A DNA stretch of 64,000 bases from a bacterium (GTDB lineage Bacteria; Actinomycetota; Acidimicrobiia; Spongiisociales; ZC4RG35). The stretch lies in the NCBI GenBank assembly GCA_028824015.1, contig JAPPFC010000002.1, forward strand, positions 1 to 64,000, written 5' to 3'. Positions 46,911 through 61,900 of this stretch are shown piece by piece. Positions within the stretch are counted from its first letter, which is position 1; every line of letters starts with the position of its first letter. Below the pieces are notes generated by a model, which saw only the letters and a program-made list of their open reading frames with translations, was not told the origin of the DNA and did not search any database. A program made the position numbers and the translations under genes.

Positions 46911-49900
46911 GTGACTAATAAAAAGAGCAGCTTGCTCCGTGTCCAAGCTCTTTTTTCGCTCTTCTTTCTCTTGGTCTCCACTTTGCCGGTGACCCTGGCC
47001 GGGGCAAGTCCGAATGCCGTTGACATTGAGACGGAGCTTCCACCCGAGCCCACCGGGTTGGAGGCCGAGACGGAATCAGGGTCGCTGGATGTGTCGTTGG
47101 ACTGGGACGACGTTGAGGGCGCCACCCATTACTGGATCCGCTGGCGGCGGGCTGCCCCGGGGGAGAAGTTGAACGAGGGAGTGGAGGTGGAGTCCTCTGA
47201 TGCGGAGATCGCAGTGGAGGACTACGGAGAGTGGGTGGTGCGGGTACAGGCCTGCAATGACGCCGGCTGCGGGCGACCCGTCACAACGCGGGTTGAAGTC
47301 GACCCGCCCGCCGTGCTGGTCGAGACCGAATCAGGGTCGCTGGATGTGTCGTTGGATTGGGACGATGTTGACGGCGCCGGCAATTACTGGGTGCGCTGGC
47401 GAGTGGCCGCTCCGGGCGAGGAATTGAACGAGGGAGTGGAGGTGGAGTCCTCGGATGCGGAGATCACCGTGGCCGATTACGGCGAATGGGTGGTGCGGGT
47501 ACAGGCCTGCAATGACGCGGATTGCGGGCCGCCTTTCGCAACGCGGGTTGAACTCGAACCTGCGCCGGAACCGGAACCGGAGCCGGAGCCGGAACCGGCG
47601 CCGGTTCCGACACCCAGGTCTGCTCCCCAGCAGCCAGAGTCAACACCCACACCCACACCGGACCCGGTTAGCGAACCTCCGGCCAGACCCACCGGGTTGG
47701 AGGCCGAGACCGAAGCCGGTTCCCTTGACGTGTCGTTGGATTGGGACGATGTTGACGGCGCCGGCAATTACTGGGTGCGCTGGCGAGTGGCCGCTCCGGG
47801 CGAGGAATTGAACGAGGGAGTGGAGGTGGAGTCCTCGGATGCGGAGATCACCGTGGCCGATTACGGCGAATGGGTGGTGCGGGTACAGGCCTGCAACGAC
47901 GCGGATTGCGGATTGCCGGTCACGACGCGGGTTGAAGTCGAACCGGCCGCGGAGCCAACGCCAACCCCGACACCCACACCCCCCGCGCCCCAACTGCAGG
48001 TCTCGATCACCGCCAACCCCGCCAATCCCGTTGTCGAGGAAGCGGTGACGCTGTCGGCGGTCATCGCCAACGCTCCATCAGGTTTGGAACCTTCATACAG
48101 GTGGGGGTTGGACCTGAGTGGCACCTGGTTTTCCATGGGGACCGGCCAGACCTTCTCATACCTCACCGCCGAGGCCGAGTCCCAGGCGTTCCGGGTTACG
48201 GTCAGCTACGACTCCGGGGCTTCGGCCACGTCGGCTCCCCTCACCGTCACGTGGGCCGAACCCACTCCCGTCGAGACTCTCCCGGCCTTTGTCCTGAGTG
48301 TTTCTCCAGACAGCCTGGAGGAGGATGGAGGGGAAACCGAGATTACGGTGACCGCTGCATGGCTGGGAACAACGGTCCGTGACGAGGAGACCACCATATC
48401 CGTCAGCCTGTCCGGTTCCGCTGAGGATCCGGCCGACTACTCGGCGGTGGTGGCCGACGTGGTCATTCCGGCGGACGCCGGCAGTGGCTCGGCCGCCCTC
48501 ACCATTACTCCGGTGGATGACGGGGAGGTGGAGGGCGACGAAACCATCGTGGTGACGGGCACTCTTGGGAACGTCGCCAAGGACGTGACCATCACGCTGG
48601 CCGACCCTTCCGCCACGACCCCACAGCCGAGTACTCCCGCTCCTCCCACCTTCGATGGGGGCGCCGGGCCTCTGACCCGGTCCGTTGCCGAGAACAGCCC
48701 GGCGGGCACGGCGGTGGGCACGGCGGTGGGCGCCACCGACCCGAACGGCGACGCCCTCACCTACACCCTGACGGGAGCCGATGCCTCCTCCTTCACCGTC
48801 GACGACGACGGCCAGATCAAAGTTGGCCAGGGGACGACCCTGGACCACGAGACCGAGACCGGCTACTCGGTGACGGTGAACGTCAGCGACGGCAAGGACG
48901 CCCAGGGCGACGCGGACACCGCCGTCGACGCCTCGGTCGAGGTTGGCATAACCGTGACCGACGTGATGGAGCCTCCCCTGGCGCCGTTGAACCCCCGTGT
49001 GAGCGGCGTGTCCACCACGGGCTTCACAGTCGAGTGGGACCCCCCGGACAAAGCCGGCCGCCCTGCCATCACCGAATACGAGCTCAAGTCGGAGCGCCCG
49101 GATTCCACGGTGACGACCCACAAGACGCCCAACGGCACTACCTACTCCATCAGCCTCGGCTCCCTGGATCCCGGGACGACCCATGACCTCACGCTCAAGG
49201 CGCGCAACGATGAGGGGGACGGCGCCCCGGTGACCTTCACTGCCGCCACACTGGCGTCACCGCCAACGTCCGCCAGTTTCACCAAGTACTTCAAGCAGGG
49301 CGAAGACGCCACGTTCCGCGGCAGCGATTTCCCCTTCACCCCCGGGGAAGCCGGCGACGTTCTGGCTCATGTGAAGCTCACCGCCATTCCGACCTCCGAA
49401 GGCGAGTTCAAGCTGAAGGAATCCGGCGGCGCCCTGTCCGCCGTGGCCGTGGGCGGTCTGGTGGCGGCCGGTGACCTGGACAGGCTGGTCTTCTCTCCGG
49501 TGGAGGACTTCGACGGGTCCGCCACCGCCTCTTTCAAGGTGGTTGACCAGGACGGCGAGGAATCCGAGAACGCCTACACCCTCACTCTTTCTCATGCCAC
49601 CAATCTCTCTCCCTACTTCACCGACGCCGGTCCCCTGAGCAGAGAGGTCCCCGAGAACTCCGCAACCGGGACCGCGGTCGGCGACCCGGTCACGGCGACC
49701 GACCCCGACCGCGGGGACACCCTGACCTACACCCTGAGCGGCTCCGACGCCGGCTCCTTCACCATCGACGGCAACGGCCAGATCGAGGTCGGCCAGGGTG
49801 CGAGCCTGGACTACGAGACCAGGACCAGTTACACGGTGGCGGTGAACGTCAGCGACGGCAAGGACCAGTCGGGCGGCGAGGACACCGCCGTGGACGCCAC

Positions 49901-52900
49901 CGTGGAGGTGACCATCAGCGTCACCGACGTGTCGGATGAGACCGGCCTGTCGCTGTTCTTCCCCTATACGATCACCGGCCTTTTATTCGAGCGGACCGGG
50001 AGGGTCGACGGTGTGGGGCTGCCGGAGGCGGAGGGGGGTGAGGGGGAGTTGACCTACAGACTGGCGGGCCTGCCCCGGGGGCTGTCCTTCGACGGGGACA
50101 CCCGCTCCATCAGAGGTACCCTGGCCAGCGCCGGGCGGCACACCCTGACCTACACCGCCACGGACGAGGCCGGCGTCTCGGCCTCCTTCAGCTTCACCCT
50201 GATTGTGCGGTCGGACCTTCGGAGGGCCCGGTCAACACAGGAGAACATCAACTCGCGGAGGCCCGATGTCGAGAATCTCCGCGCCGGGAAAAAGCATTAC
50301 AGCGAGCCGTCGGCCCCGGGTTTGCTCGTGTCCTGGGACACCCCGGACATGTCCAAAGACTCGTCCGGGGACAACCTGACTCTCGAAGACATCGAACAGT
50401 ACGAACTGCGTCACTCCAAACCCGGCGGAGGCCTGACATACACCATCCACATGTCAAAGGACACGCGCAGCACGGTACTGAGCAACCTCGCAGCCGGCCA
50501 CAACTACAGAGTGGACGTGCGCGTGAAATACTCGGGTGAGCGCTACACCGAGTGGAGGTGGGTCGAAGCCACCACCAACACCCCACCGCGGCTGGCGGCG
50601 GGCCGGCTCAATCCCACCTACATCCTCGAGTGGGGCGGAGCCGACCGGGTTCAAACAATCAGCGATGACTTCACGGATCCCAACGGCGACGCGCTGACCT
50701 ATTCCACCTCGTCCACGCCCGCCGGCATAGTCACGCCGACCATTCAAGACGGAGGAGACGAGGAGAACCCCACCAAGGAACTGCGGATACATCTTCTCAA
50801 CCCGATAACAGGCGCCGCCAATGTCACCTACGGGGCCCATGACCCGTTTGGTGGGTACGCCTTCCAGGTCATCAGCGTTGGAGGCTATGCGAACCTGACC
50901 CGGGACGTCGCCGAGAACTCCGCCGCGGACGCTGACGTGGGCGACCCCGTGACGGGAACGCCCTACGGGACCGAGACGTTGGTCTACACCCTGACGGGCG
51001 AGGCGTCGACCTCCGGCGCATTCGAGATCGACTCGTCCACGGGCCAGATCAGCCTGGCGGAGGGTGCGGCCCTCGATCACGAGACCAAGTCCTCATACAC
51101 CGGGAAGGTGAAGTGGACCGTCAATGCCGAAGCCGCCGAGGTGAACCTGACCATCAACGTGACGGACGTGGACGAGCCTCCCCTTGCCCCGGTGAACCCT
51201 CAGGTCACCAACATCACCGACACAGGCTTCACGGTGACTTGGGAGGCCCCGGACAACACCGGGCGCCCCGCCATCACCGAATATGAGCTCAAGTCCGAGG
51301 CCCCGGATTCCACGGTGACAACCCACAAGACGTCCGACGGCGCCACCTATTCCATCAGCCTCAGATCCCTGGACCCCGGGACGACCTATGACCTCACGCT
51401 CCTGGGGCGCAACGATGAGGGGGATGGAGATGAGGCGGAGTTCACCGCCACCACCCTCGACTACCGGCCCAGGTCCGCCGACTTCACCAAGTACTTCAAG
51501 GACGGCGAGAACGCCACCTTCGCCCAAAGCGACTTCCCCTTCTCCTCCGACGAGGACGACGACGTGCTGGCCAGCGTGAAGTTCACCTCCATCCCGACTT
51601 CCGAGGGCGCGTTCAAGCTGAAACAACCCGACGGCACACTGAACGACGTGGCCGCCAACAGTCTGATCGCGGCCGGCGACCTGGGGAAACTCGTCTTCGT
51701 CCCGGTGGCGAGCTTCGACGGGTTGGCCACCGCCCAGTTCAAGGTGATCGACCACGAGGGTGACGAATCGGGGAGCGCCTACACCCTCACCCTCGATGAG
51801 GTCGCCAATTTCCCGCCTTCTTTCGGGGCGGGACCCCTCAGCCGGGAGGTGCCGGAGAACTCCGCCGGCGGGACGGCCGTGGGGGCCCCGGTCACCGCCA
51901 CCGACCCGGACACCGGGGACACGCTGACCTACAGCCTGTCGGGGACCGACGCTTCCTCCTTCACCATCGACAGCGGCACGGGCCAGATTTCCGTGGCCAC
52001 CGGGACCGATCTGGACTACGAGGCGACCAAGAACACCTACGAGGTGGAGGTGGGGGCAAGCGACGGCAAGGACTCCGACGGGAACGCCGACACCGTGGTG
52101 GACGCCAACATAACGGTCAACATCGCGGTGACCAACGTCAACGAGGGGCCGCCGCCAAGCGTGAGCTTCTCCCTCTCGGAGGTGGCGTCCACCAGGATGA
52201 AGGTGACGGTGACCCCTCCCGACACCACCGGCACCTCGCCCATCAAGCACTACACGGTGGCTTACAAGGCGGGCAGCGACTTCAACATCCTGGCCGATCC
52301 GGCCGAATACGACGGGTCCATGACCCTCGACTCCGGGACGACCGCCACGCTGACCGGCCTGACTCCGAGCACCACCTACTACGTCAAGGTGGTGGCCGTC
52401 AATACGGACGAGCAGACGGGGCCGGAGCCAACCGCCCAGACCGCCACCACCCGAACCAACACCGCTCCCACCTCGGCGGACTTCACCAAGGAGGTGTCCC
52501 GCCAGACCGGCGCCACCTTCAGCCAGAACGATTTCCCCTTCACCGATTCGGACCCGGGAGACGTGCTCAGCAAGGTGAAGATCGTCACCCTGCCTGCGAC
52601 ACACAGAGACCAGCAAAACCGGAGGTCGGGTGAACTCCGCTTGGACGGCGTAGCGGTCACGGCCGGCCAGGAGGTCTCCGTGGACGACCTGGGCAAGCTC
52701 AAGTATGTACCGCAGCCCGATGGCTTCCGCGTCGATCTCGGCTCGTCCTTCACCTTCAAGGTGCTTGACCGGGACGGGGCAGAGTCCCCCACCTACACCG
52801 CGTCCCTGGAGCAGATAGCCGACATCGTGCTCACCCTGTCGCCCGGCACCATCACCGAATCGGCGACGCCCACCGCCGGAGGCCGGGTGACGGTCACCGG

Positions 52901-55900
52901 CACCCTGACCGGGCCGGCCAGGACCGCCAGTACCCTCATCCCGCAGGTCAGGGTCGGGATCGACTACGACGCGCGCGAAAACAGCGACTACACGGTCAAC
53001 ACCAACGCGCAGGCACTGACCATTCCGGCCGGACAGAAGAGCGCCTCCGTCACCTTCGACTTCACCGGCATCGCGGACTTCCTGGTGGAAGGCGACGAGG
53101 AGATAGAGATCTACCCGACCTGGGTCATCAATGATGCGACCACGACCCCGACCGACCGGGTGGATCCGGTGTACCTGATCCTAGCCGACAACGACCGGGC
53201 TGAAGTTGCCATCACCGGTCCTCCCGGAGAGGTGGAGGAAGGCCAAAACGCCGTGTTCACGGTGAAGCTCACCCGGGGAATAACCAAGGCGCTGTCGGTG
53301 GCCTGGACCGCATCGTCCGGCACGGCATCGACGGACGACTTCGTCGGGTCGTCAGGCACGGTAACCTTCCCCGCCGGGTCGCCGGACAACGCGACGCAGA
53401 CCATCACCATCCCGGTAGTCGACGACCTGGCGCCGGAAGCCACGGAGCGGTTCTCCGTGACCCTCGGGGCCATTACCGGCAAGGCCGCCTCCCAGGTCTC
53501 CGTGGAGTTGGACAAGGGAACGGCCGTCGCCGACATCGGCGAGAGCGACGCGGTGACGGTGAGCGTGTCGGGTGATGAACGGGTCACGGAGGGCGACGAC
53601 GCCACCTACACCTTCACGCTGGACAGCGCGGCATCAACGCAGGCCATCACGGTGGACTACACCACCTCGGACAAGACCGCACTGGCGGGCACCGACTACA
53701 CCGCCGCCAGCGGGACGGTGACGATTCCCGCCGGACAGACGTCCGCCACTGTGACCGTGACCACCACCGACAACACCGACGACGAGGCCAACCGCTACTT
53801 CGAGTTCAGAATGTCCAACCCGCAGGGCGGCGGCGGCCCCACCCCGCTCCTGAGCACCACCCAGTTCGTCAACACCACCATCGTGGACGACGACGGCGAT
53901 CCCTCCTCGGTGGTGCTCAGCGTGGACAAGACCTCCTTCGGGGAGGCCGACGCGGCCGGGGCGGTCAACGTGACCGCCACCCTGGAAGGGGGTACGCGGA
54001 CCGAGGACGCCACAGTGGTGATCACGCTGGGCGGCTCGGCCACGAATGGGAGCACCGGGGACTACACAGCCACCACGGTGGGGAACATCACCATCACCGG
54101 GGGCGAATCCAGCGGGACAGCCAGTTTCACCGTGAAGCCGGTGAACGACGAGACGGTAGAGGTTGACGAGACCATCCTGGTGCAAGGCGCTTCCGCAGGG
54201 CTCGATGTGACCCCGGCCACCATCACCATCACCGACGACGACACCGTCACGCTGGGGATCGCCGGCCCCGCCGGGGTGGTCAGCGAGGGGAGCAGCGTCG
54301 AGTTCACCGTCACCCTGTCCCACGCCGTGGCCTCCCAGGTGGTGGTTGCCTGGTCGGCAGGATCCACGGCCGAGGTTCCCGCCTCTGCCGACGACTACTC
54401 CCCGGCCTCGGGAAGCGTCATCTTCCCGGCGGGCTCCGCCGCCGGGACCACCAGGACGATCACCATGGTGATAGCCGATGATGGGGCGGACGAGCAGCAG
54501 GAGACCTTCACCGTAACGCTGGGGAGCGTCACCGGGGACCTGGCCTCCCGGGTGTCGGTGGACTCCGCCAAGTCCAGCGTAGATGTCAGCATCGCCACCG
54601 AGAAGGTCGTGACGGTCACCCTGATGGGGCCGAGGGCGTTCTCCCACCTACGGGACCGAGACTTTGCCGTCTACCAGGTCTTTCTCTCCGGGCCGGTCAA
54701 CGCCGACGTCCAGGTGGACGTGACCACCTCCGACGGGACGGCCACCGGGTGCGACGGCAGCGTTGGTGGGTGTACCGGCGGCCAGACGGGCGACTACGTG
54801 AAGGTATCCAACACCCTCACCATCGGCCCCAGCCGGGACAGCGAGCACAACCTCGACGACGGCGGTGTGACTTGGACCAACGTTTTCGTCTACTTGGTCA
54901 ACAACTCCAAGGGAGATGCGGACGAGAACTTCACCCTCTCCCTTTCCAATCTCCGCGGAGGTGGGACGACTCCGGTGGTGCTGGGGAACTCGTCGGTCAC
55001 CACCACCATCACCTCGACGCCCCTGACCTTCTCGGTCAGCGGCCCCGAGTTCGTGGACGAGGGGACCAACGCCCGGTTCGTGGTGACCCGTAACGCCGAC
55101 CTGCACACATCCCTGGGCGCCAGGGTGAGCTACACCACCTCCGACGGCACCGCGGAGGCGGGCAGCGACTACACGGCTGTTTCCGGGACCCTGGAGATGC
55201 CCATCACCGCCCCTGGTAGTCCTGCCACTCCCGATGAGTACCGGGTGCGGTATTCGGACTGGGAGGTCCTGGTGCCCATCCTGGCCGACAACGTGGACGA
55301 GTCCGACGAGACCTTCTCCCTCACCCTCTCCAACCCGGAGATCTACAAGCTGGGATTCACCGACATAACCTCTGCGCTGCTGGGCACCGCCACCGCCACC
55401 ACCACCATCAACGACCGGGCCATGGTGGTCTCCGTCAGCGGCCCCGAAACGGTCACAGAGGGCGGGAACGCCGACTTCATGGTGTCGCTGAGCCGGGCGC
55501 CCACCGCCAACCTGATGGTGAACTACCAGACCTACAGCGCCCTCGCCCCACTGGCCCTCGCCATGGCCGGCGACGACTATACCCCCCAGTCCGGCACGCT
55601 GACCTTCGTGCCCGGCGAGACCAGCAAGCGGGTGCGGGTGCCCGTCCTGGCCGACGCCACCAAAGAAGTCGTCGAGTATTTCCGGTTACTCATATCCAGC
55701 CCGTCCGGCGGTGGCGGCCTCACGCCCACCCTCGGGACCGGCGCCGCCACCATGGGCATCGTGGACGCCGCCGGGCCGCTGTACGGCGCCACGGTGACGG
55801 TGACGCCCGCCGACGGCGTGGGGGAGGGTGACGGCGCCGCTACCAGCTTCACGGTCAAGGTGGACCTGGACTGCTGCACCACCTTCGACGACCCGACCAC

Positions 55901-58900
55901 GGTGACCGTCTCCCTGGGCGGGACGGCCACCGGCACCGACGACTACACCGCCACGATCGCCAATGTGACCATCCCGGCGTCGGCTGCCACCGGTTCGGCC
56001 ACCCTGAGCATCACCCCCGTCGAAGACACGATCGTCGAGGGCGACGAGACCATCGTGGTCAACGGCAGCGGCACGGTCGATTTCGACGGCAGCGCCACCG
56101 GCCTGCTGATAGCTCCCGACACCATCGACCTGACCGACAACGACACCGCCACGGTGGGCATCACCGGCCCGGCGGCCGAGGTTGACGAGGGGAGCAATGC
56201 AGAGTTCGAAGTGCTCCTCAGCCAGGCCGTCGCCAAGGAGACCACGGTGGCCTGGTCGGCGCCCCTGGCGACGGACACGGCCACGGCGGCCGACCTGGGT
56301 GCCACGTCCGGCACCGTGACCTTCGCGGCCGACTCTGCTGCGGGGGCGACGCAGACCATCAGCATCCCCATCACCGACGACAACATTCCGGAGGGCGCCG
56401 AGAAGTTCACCGTCAGCCTGGGCGCCGTAGGCGGCGACCTTGCGGACCTGGTGACGGTGGACTCGAAGACCTCCAGCGCCACGGCCACCATCAGCAGCGC
56501 TCCCCCCGCCGAAACCGTCAACGTCAGCGGGCCGGCTACCGTGATGGAGCGCGGTCTTGCGATCTACACCATCTCGCTGTCCCCGGTGGGATCCGTGCCG
56601 CTCGCCGATCTGACGGTGGACTATGCCACGTCCGACGGGTCGGATCCCTATCGCGGACCGGCCGCGGTGGCCGGGACCGACTACACCGCCAGATCCGGAA
56701 CTGTGACATTCACCCCTTCCAACGCCGGGCCGCAGACGATTGCCGTGCCGATCCTCGAGGACATGACGCCAGATTCGGGGGAACTCTTCACCTTCAGCCT
56801 GTCCAACCTGCAAGGGGGCGGGGCGAGCGCGCCGAGCATGGGCGATGACAAGGTGACGACGGTCATCCTCGACGCCAACAAGGACATCACCTTGACCGCT
56901 AGCCGCTACACGATAGCGGATCACGAAGGTTCGGTGTGGGTGACCCTTACCGCTACCCGCAGCGGCACGGATGGCGAAGTCACCATCACCCAGGACTTCC
57001 CTCCGGGTGGTACGGCTACCACGGGAGCGCTGGGCATTTGGCGGGATTACGTGGTCTGGTCGGGATGGCGAATAACCATCCCGGACGGCGCAAGCAGCGC
57101 GTCGACCACTCAGGCGTTGGGTTTCACCATAAATGATGACGACTTCGAGGAGGGTGACGAGACCATCATCCTGAACGGGAGAGCCACCGGTGGGCTGACG
57201 GTGGCCCCGGCCATTCTGACCATCAAAGACAACGACCAGCACGACATCACGTTGACCGCGGACCGCTACACCATCGGGGAGCACGAGATTGCGGCGAGCG
57301 TGACCCTTACGGCGACCCGCAGCGGCACGGGTGGCGAAGTCACGATAACCGGAGCGTTCCCTCCGGGTGGTACGGCCACTCCGGGAGCGCTGGGCAATCC
57401 CCAGGACTACCTGGTCTGGTCGCCATGGCAAATAACCATCCCGGATGGCGCCAGAAGCGCGTCGACCGCTCAGGCGTTGACTTTCAGCGTCACGGACGAC
57501 GATGAAGTGGAGGGCGACGAGACCATCATTGTCAAGGGAACGGCCGGCGGCGGGCTGTCAGTGAGCCCGGTGGTCCTGACAATCGGTGACAACGACACCG
57601 ACGACATAGAGTTGAGCGTGAGCCCCGGTTCCCTGGGCGAGTCCGACGACGCCACGTCTGTCACGGTGACGGCGACCCTCCAGGGCGGCGCGCGCTCGTC
57701 GGCCACGGTGGTGAGCATCGGCGCCCTGTCCGGTACGGCCTCGAGCTCCGACTACGCGGCGACCAGCCTCACGTCCATCACGATACCGGCCAACTCCACC
57801 AGTGGAACGGGGACCTTCACCGTCACTCCCGTGAGCGATCCCCTGGAGGAGAGTGACGAGACCATATTCGTGGAAGGGACTACGACCGTCGGCCTGACAG
57901 TGGGCCGGGCCGTTCTGACCATTCTGGACGAATACACCAACAACATCGCGCTAAGCGTGAGCCAGTCCAGCATTGCGGAGGACGCGGGGGCCACCGAAGT
58001 GACCGTGACCGCTACTCGTGAGACTGCCCGGGACGTGGAGACCGTGGTGAAGCTGTCCCTGGCTGGGACGGCCAAGATCCAGGACGACTACACGGCGGTG
58101 CTGCCGGTCACCATCACGATACCGGCCAACCAGAAGTCCGGTACCGCGACCCTGAAGGTAACCCCGGTGCATGATGCGCTGGAGGAAAGCAGAGAGACTA
58201 TCCGGCTGTACGGAACGGCCATATGCCACACGGTCAGCACGACGGACATCACCCTCACCAACGTCGCTGCGACGGCGCCGGTCATCTCCTTCTCCAACGC
58301 GCCGGCATCGGTCGCCGAAGGGTCAGGTGCTACATATACCGTCAAGCTGGAAGGCAATCGAACCACGAACGTCACGGTGGTCTTCAAGACCGGGGCCGAC
58401 GGCGACCTGGCCACCGCCGGACAGGACTACACGGCGGTGGACTCCACCATCACTTTCCTGCCCTCCGAAGATACCAAGACCGTGACGGTCCAGACCACGA
58501 GCGATACCCGGTATGAGGTCCCTGAGACATTCACCGTCACTCTCTCCGAGGCAAACGGCGGAGGAGGCCTGACACCCGTCATAAGCGATGGGACCAAGAC
58601 CACCACCATCATCGACAACTTCACTGACCTGCCGGAGTATCCGGACTCGTACACCTTGTCGGCTGCTCCGACCACTCTGAGCGAGGGCGACGAGGCCACC
58701 GTCATCACCTTCACCGCCACCTTGGGCGGTGAGAAGGTCTTTCCCGCCCCCGTCGACGTCGTCGTTCACGTGTCGGACACGGGGTTGAAGGGCACTGCGG
58801 CCTTGACCGAGGATTACACCCTCAGCGGCAGCCACGGCCAAAACCTGATAATCACCATCCCGGCCTCCGCGTCCAGCGCCACCGGGACTTTGACCCTGGA

Positions 58901-61900
58901 CCCGGTGGATGATGACCAGGTGGAGGGGGATGAGACCGTCACCTTCACCAGTTTCGGCGGCGGAGGAATTGCAACCTCCGACAACCCCACCCTAACCATT
59001 ACCGACAACGACACCGCGCCCGCCAGCATCACCCTGAGCGCCAGCCCGTCCATCCTGCGCGAGGGATCCAAGGCCGCCGGTGACGCCGTCACGATCACCG
59101 CAACGCTGGACGGCAATGCCACCCTCACCAAGTCGACGGCTGTCGCCGTGGCCCTGGCAGACGGAACGGCCATCGTCGGCAGCGACTATTCCGCGGCCAG
59201 CGCGACGGTGACCATACCCGAGGGAGAGTCCAGCGGGTCCAAGGTCCTGAATGTGAAGGTCCTGGACGACACCACCGCCGAGCAAGCCGAGTCCCTCAAC
59301 GTGACGGGAACCGCCCAGGGGTTCACCGTCAACCCGGCGGAGATCATCATCCTGGATGACGACGGGACGGCAACCGGCATCATGCTGCATGCGAGTCCCT
59401 CGACCGTGCGCGAGGACGCCGGCGCCACCGACCTGGTCGTAACGGCGGCGTTCCGTGCCGGAACCACACTCAGCGCCGACACGGTGATCAGCCTGTCTCT
59501 GGCTGACGGCACGGCCACCCTGGCCAGCGGTGACTATGCCGTCTCCACCGGCACGGTGACCATCCCGGCCGGGCAGTTCTATGGGACCGGCACCTTCGAG
59601 TTCACGCCCAATACCGATGCCATCGTGGAGCCCGACGAGACCGTGTTGCTGAACGGGTCGTCCTCGGACTACACGGTCACGCCGGCCGCGACCATCACGA
59701 TCAAGGACAGTACCCGCGGGGAGCTGAGCATCGCCGGGCCGACCGGGAACGTGAGCGAGGGGGGCGACGCCGTCTTCGCCGTCACCCTGTCCAAGCAGGT
59801 GGACGCTGAGGTTCAGGTGGCCTGGTCGGCTCCGTTGGGCACGGACGCGGCGGAGGGTTCTGATTTGTCGGTCACGTCTGGGACGGTCACGTTCGCGGCC
59901 AACAGCGCGGCGGGAGCCACGCAGACGATCACGATCACCGCTACTGATGACAACCTGTCGGAAACCTCGGAGGGGTTCACGGTGACGCTGGGAACCATCA
60001 CTTCGACGGTTTCTTCACAGTTGTCGTTGAAGAGCGGTGCGAAGTCGGCGACTGCGACGATTTCGGAGTCGGATCCGATCATCGTCTCGATTTCGGGTCC
60101 CGACTTGGTGGATGAGGGTGACGCGACTAGTTCTTATACGGTGTCGTTGTCGCCGTCGGGTGTGACTCCGACGGCGGATCTGACCGTGAACTACGCGACA
60201 CGGAACGGGACGGCGACCGCAGGGTCGGATTACACCGCAACGTCGGGGACGTTGACGTTCACCAGCGCGGCGGCCGGGTCGCAGACGTTTACTGTTTCCA
60301 CGACGGAGGACAGTATCGACGAGGGGACTGGTGAGACGTTCACCGTGTCGATCTCCAGCCCGTCGGGTGGTGGTGGACCATCGCCGAGTCTCGGAACCTC
60401 GAAGTCGGTTTCGACCACGATTTCGGATGATGACACTGCGTCGGATATCACCTTGTCTGCGAGTCCGTCCACGTTGGGTGAGGACGACTCGGAGACCACG
60501 ATCACGGTGACTGCGAAGTTGAATGGTGGTACTTTGCCGTCGGATACGGTGGTGACCATCAACCCCCTTACCGGTGGGGCGACGAAGGGCACCGATTATT
60601 CGGTCACCGCGGCGTTGTCGTCGATAACTATCTCGGCTAACTCTTCCACGGGTGTGGGGACGTTGAAGATCACCCCGGTTGACGATTCGGTGGTGGAAGG
60701 CGACGAGACGATCACCATTCCGGGTTCGACGACTGTTACGGGACTGTTGGTGTCGTCGGCATCGGTGACTTTGACCGATGATGACAAGACCACCACCGAG
60801 GCGCCGGGTGACAAGGACACCGCCGAGCTGTCCATCACCGGTCCTGCGTCCAACGTGGCTGAGGGTTCGAACGCCGAGTTTACGGTGACGTTGTCCAAGC
60901 AGGTGGACGCTGAGGTGCAGGTGGCCTGGTCGGCGCCGTTGGGCACGGACGCGGCGGAGGGTTCTGATTTGTCGGTCACGTCTGGGACGGTCACGTTCGC
61001 GGCCAACAGCGCGGCGGGAGCCACGCAGACGATCACGATCACCGCTACTGATGACAACCTGTCGGAAACCTCGGAGGGGTTCACGGTGACGCTGGGAACC
61101 ATCACTTCGACGGTTTCTTCACAGTTGTCGTTGAAGAGCGGTGCGAAGTCGGCGACTGCGACGATTTCGGAGTCGGATCCGATCATCGTCTCGATTTCGG
61201 GTCCCGACTTGGTGGATGAGGGTGACGCGACTAGTTCTTATACGGTGTCGTTGTCGCCGTCGGGTGTGACTCCGACGGCGGATCTGACCGTGAACTACGC
61301 GACACGGAACGGGACGGCGACCGCAGGGTCGGATTACACCGCAACGTCGGGGACGTTGACGTTCACCAGCGCGGCGGCCGGGTCGCAGACGTTTACTGTT
61401 TCCACGACGGAGGACAGTATCGACGAGGGCACTGGTGAGACGTTCACCGTGTCGATCTCCAGCCCGTCGGGCGGAGGTGGCCCCACACCCAGTCTCGGAA
61501 CCTCGAAGTCGGTGACGACCACCATCACCGATGATGATCGGACCCCGGTAGGTGAACCTGGGGATCCCAGTGACCCCGGGGAGCTACTGAAAAACGCCGT
61601 ACTGTCGATCACCGGTCCCGCCTCGGAGGTGGCCGAGGGTTCGGACGCCTCGTTCACGGTGACGTTGTCGAGGTCGCTGGGGGTCCCGGTGGCCGTGGCC
61701 TGGTCGGCGCCCCTGAGCACCGACACAGCCATAGGCGCGGACCTTTCTGTGACATCGGGCACGGTCACGTTCGCGGCCGACACCTCACCGGGAGCGACCC
61801 AGACGATCACCATCACCGCCACCGACGATGCCCTGTCGGAGACGTCGGAAGACTTCACAGTGACCCTGGGGAAGATCACCTCAACACTCGCGCACCTGGT

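Noticed and set aside
47553-47690. Short tandem repeats (CCGGAA, ACACCC) that might be taken for a CRISPR or VNTR array
   Set aside because: They encode the in-frame PEPEPEP/TPTPTP linker between FN3-like modules; there are no regularly spaced spacers.
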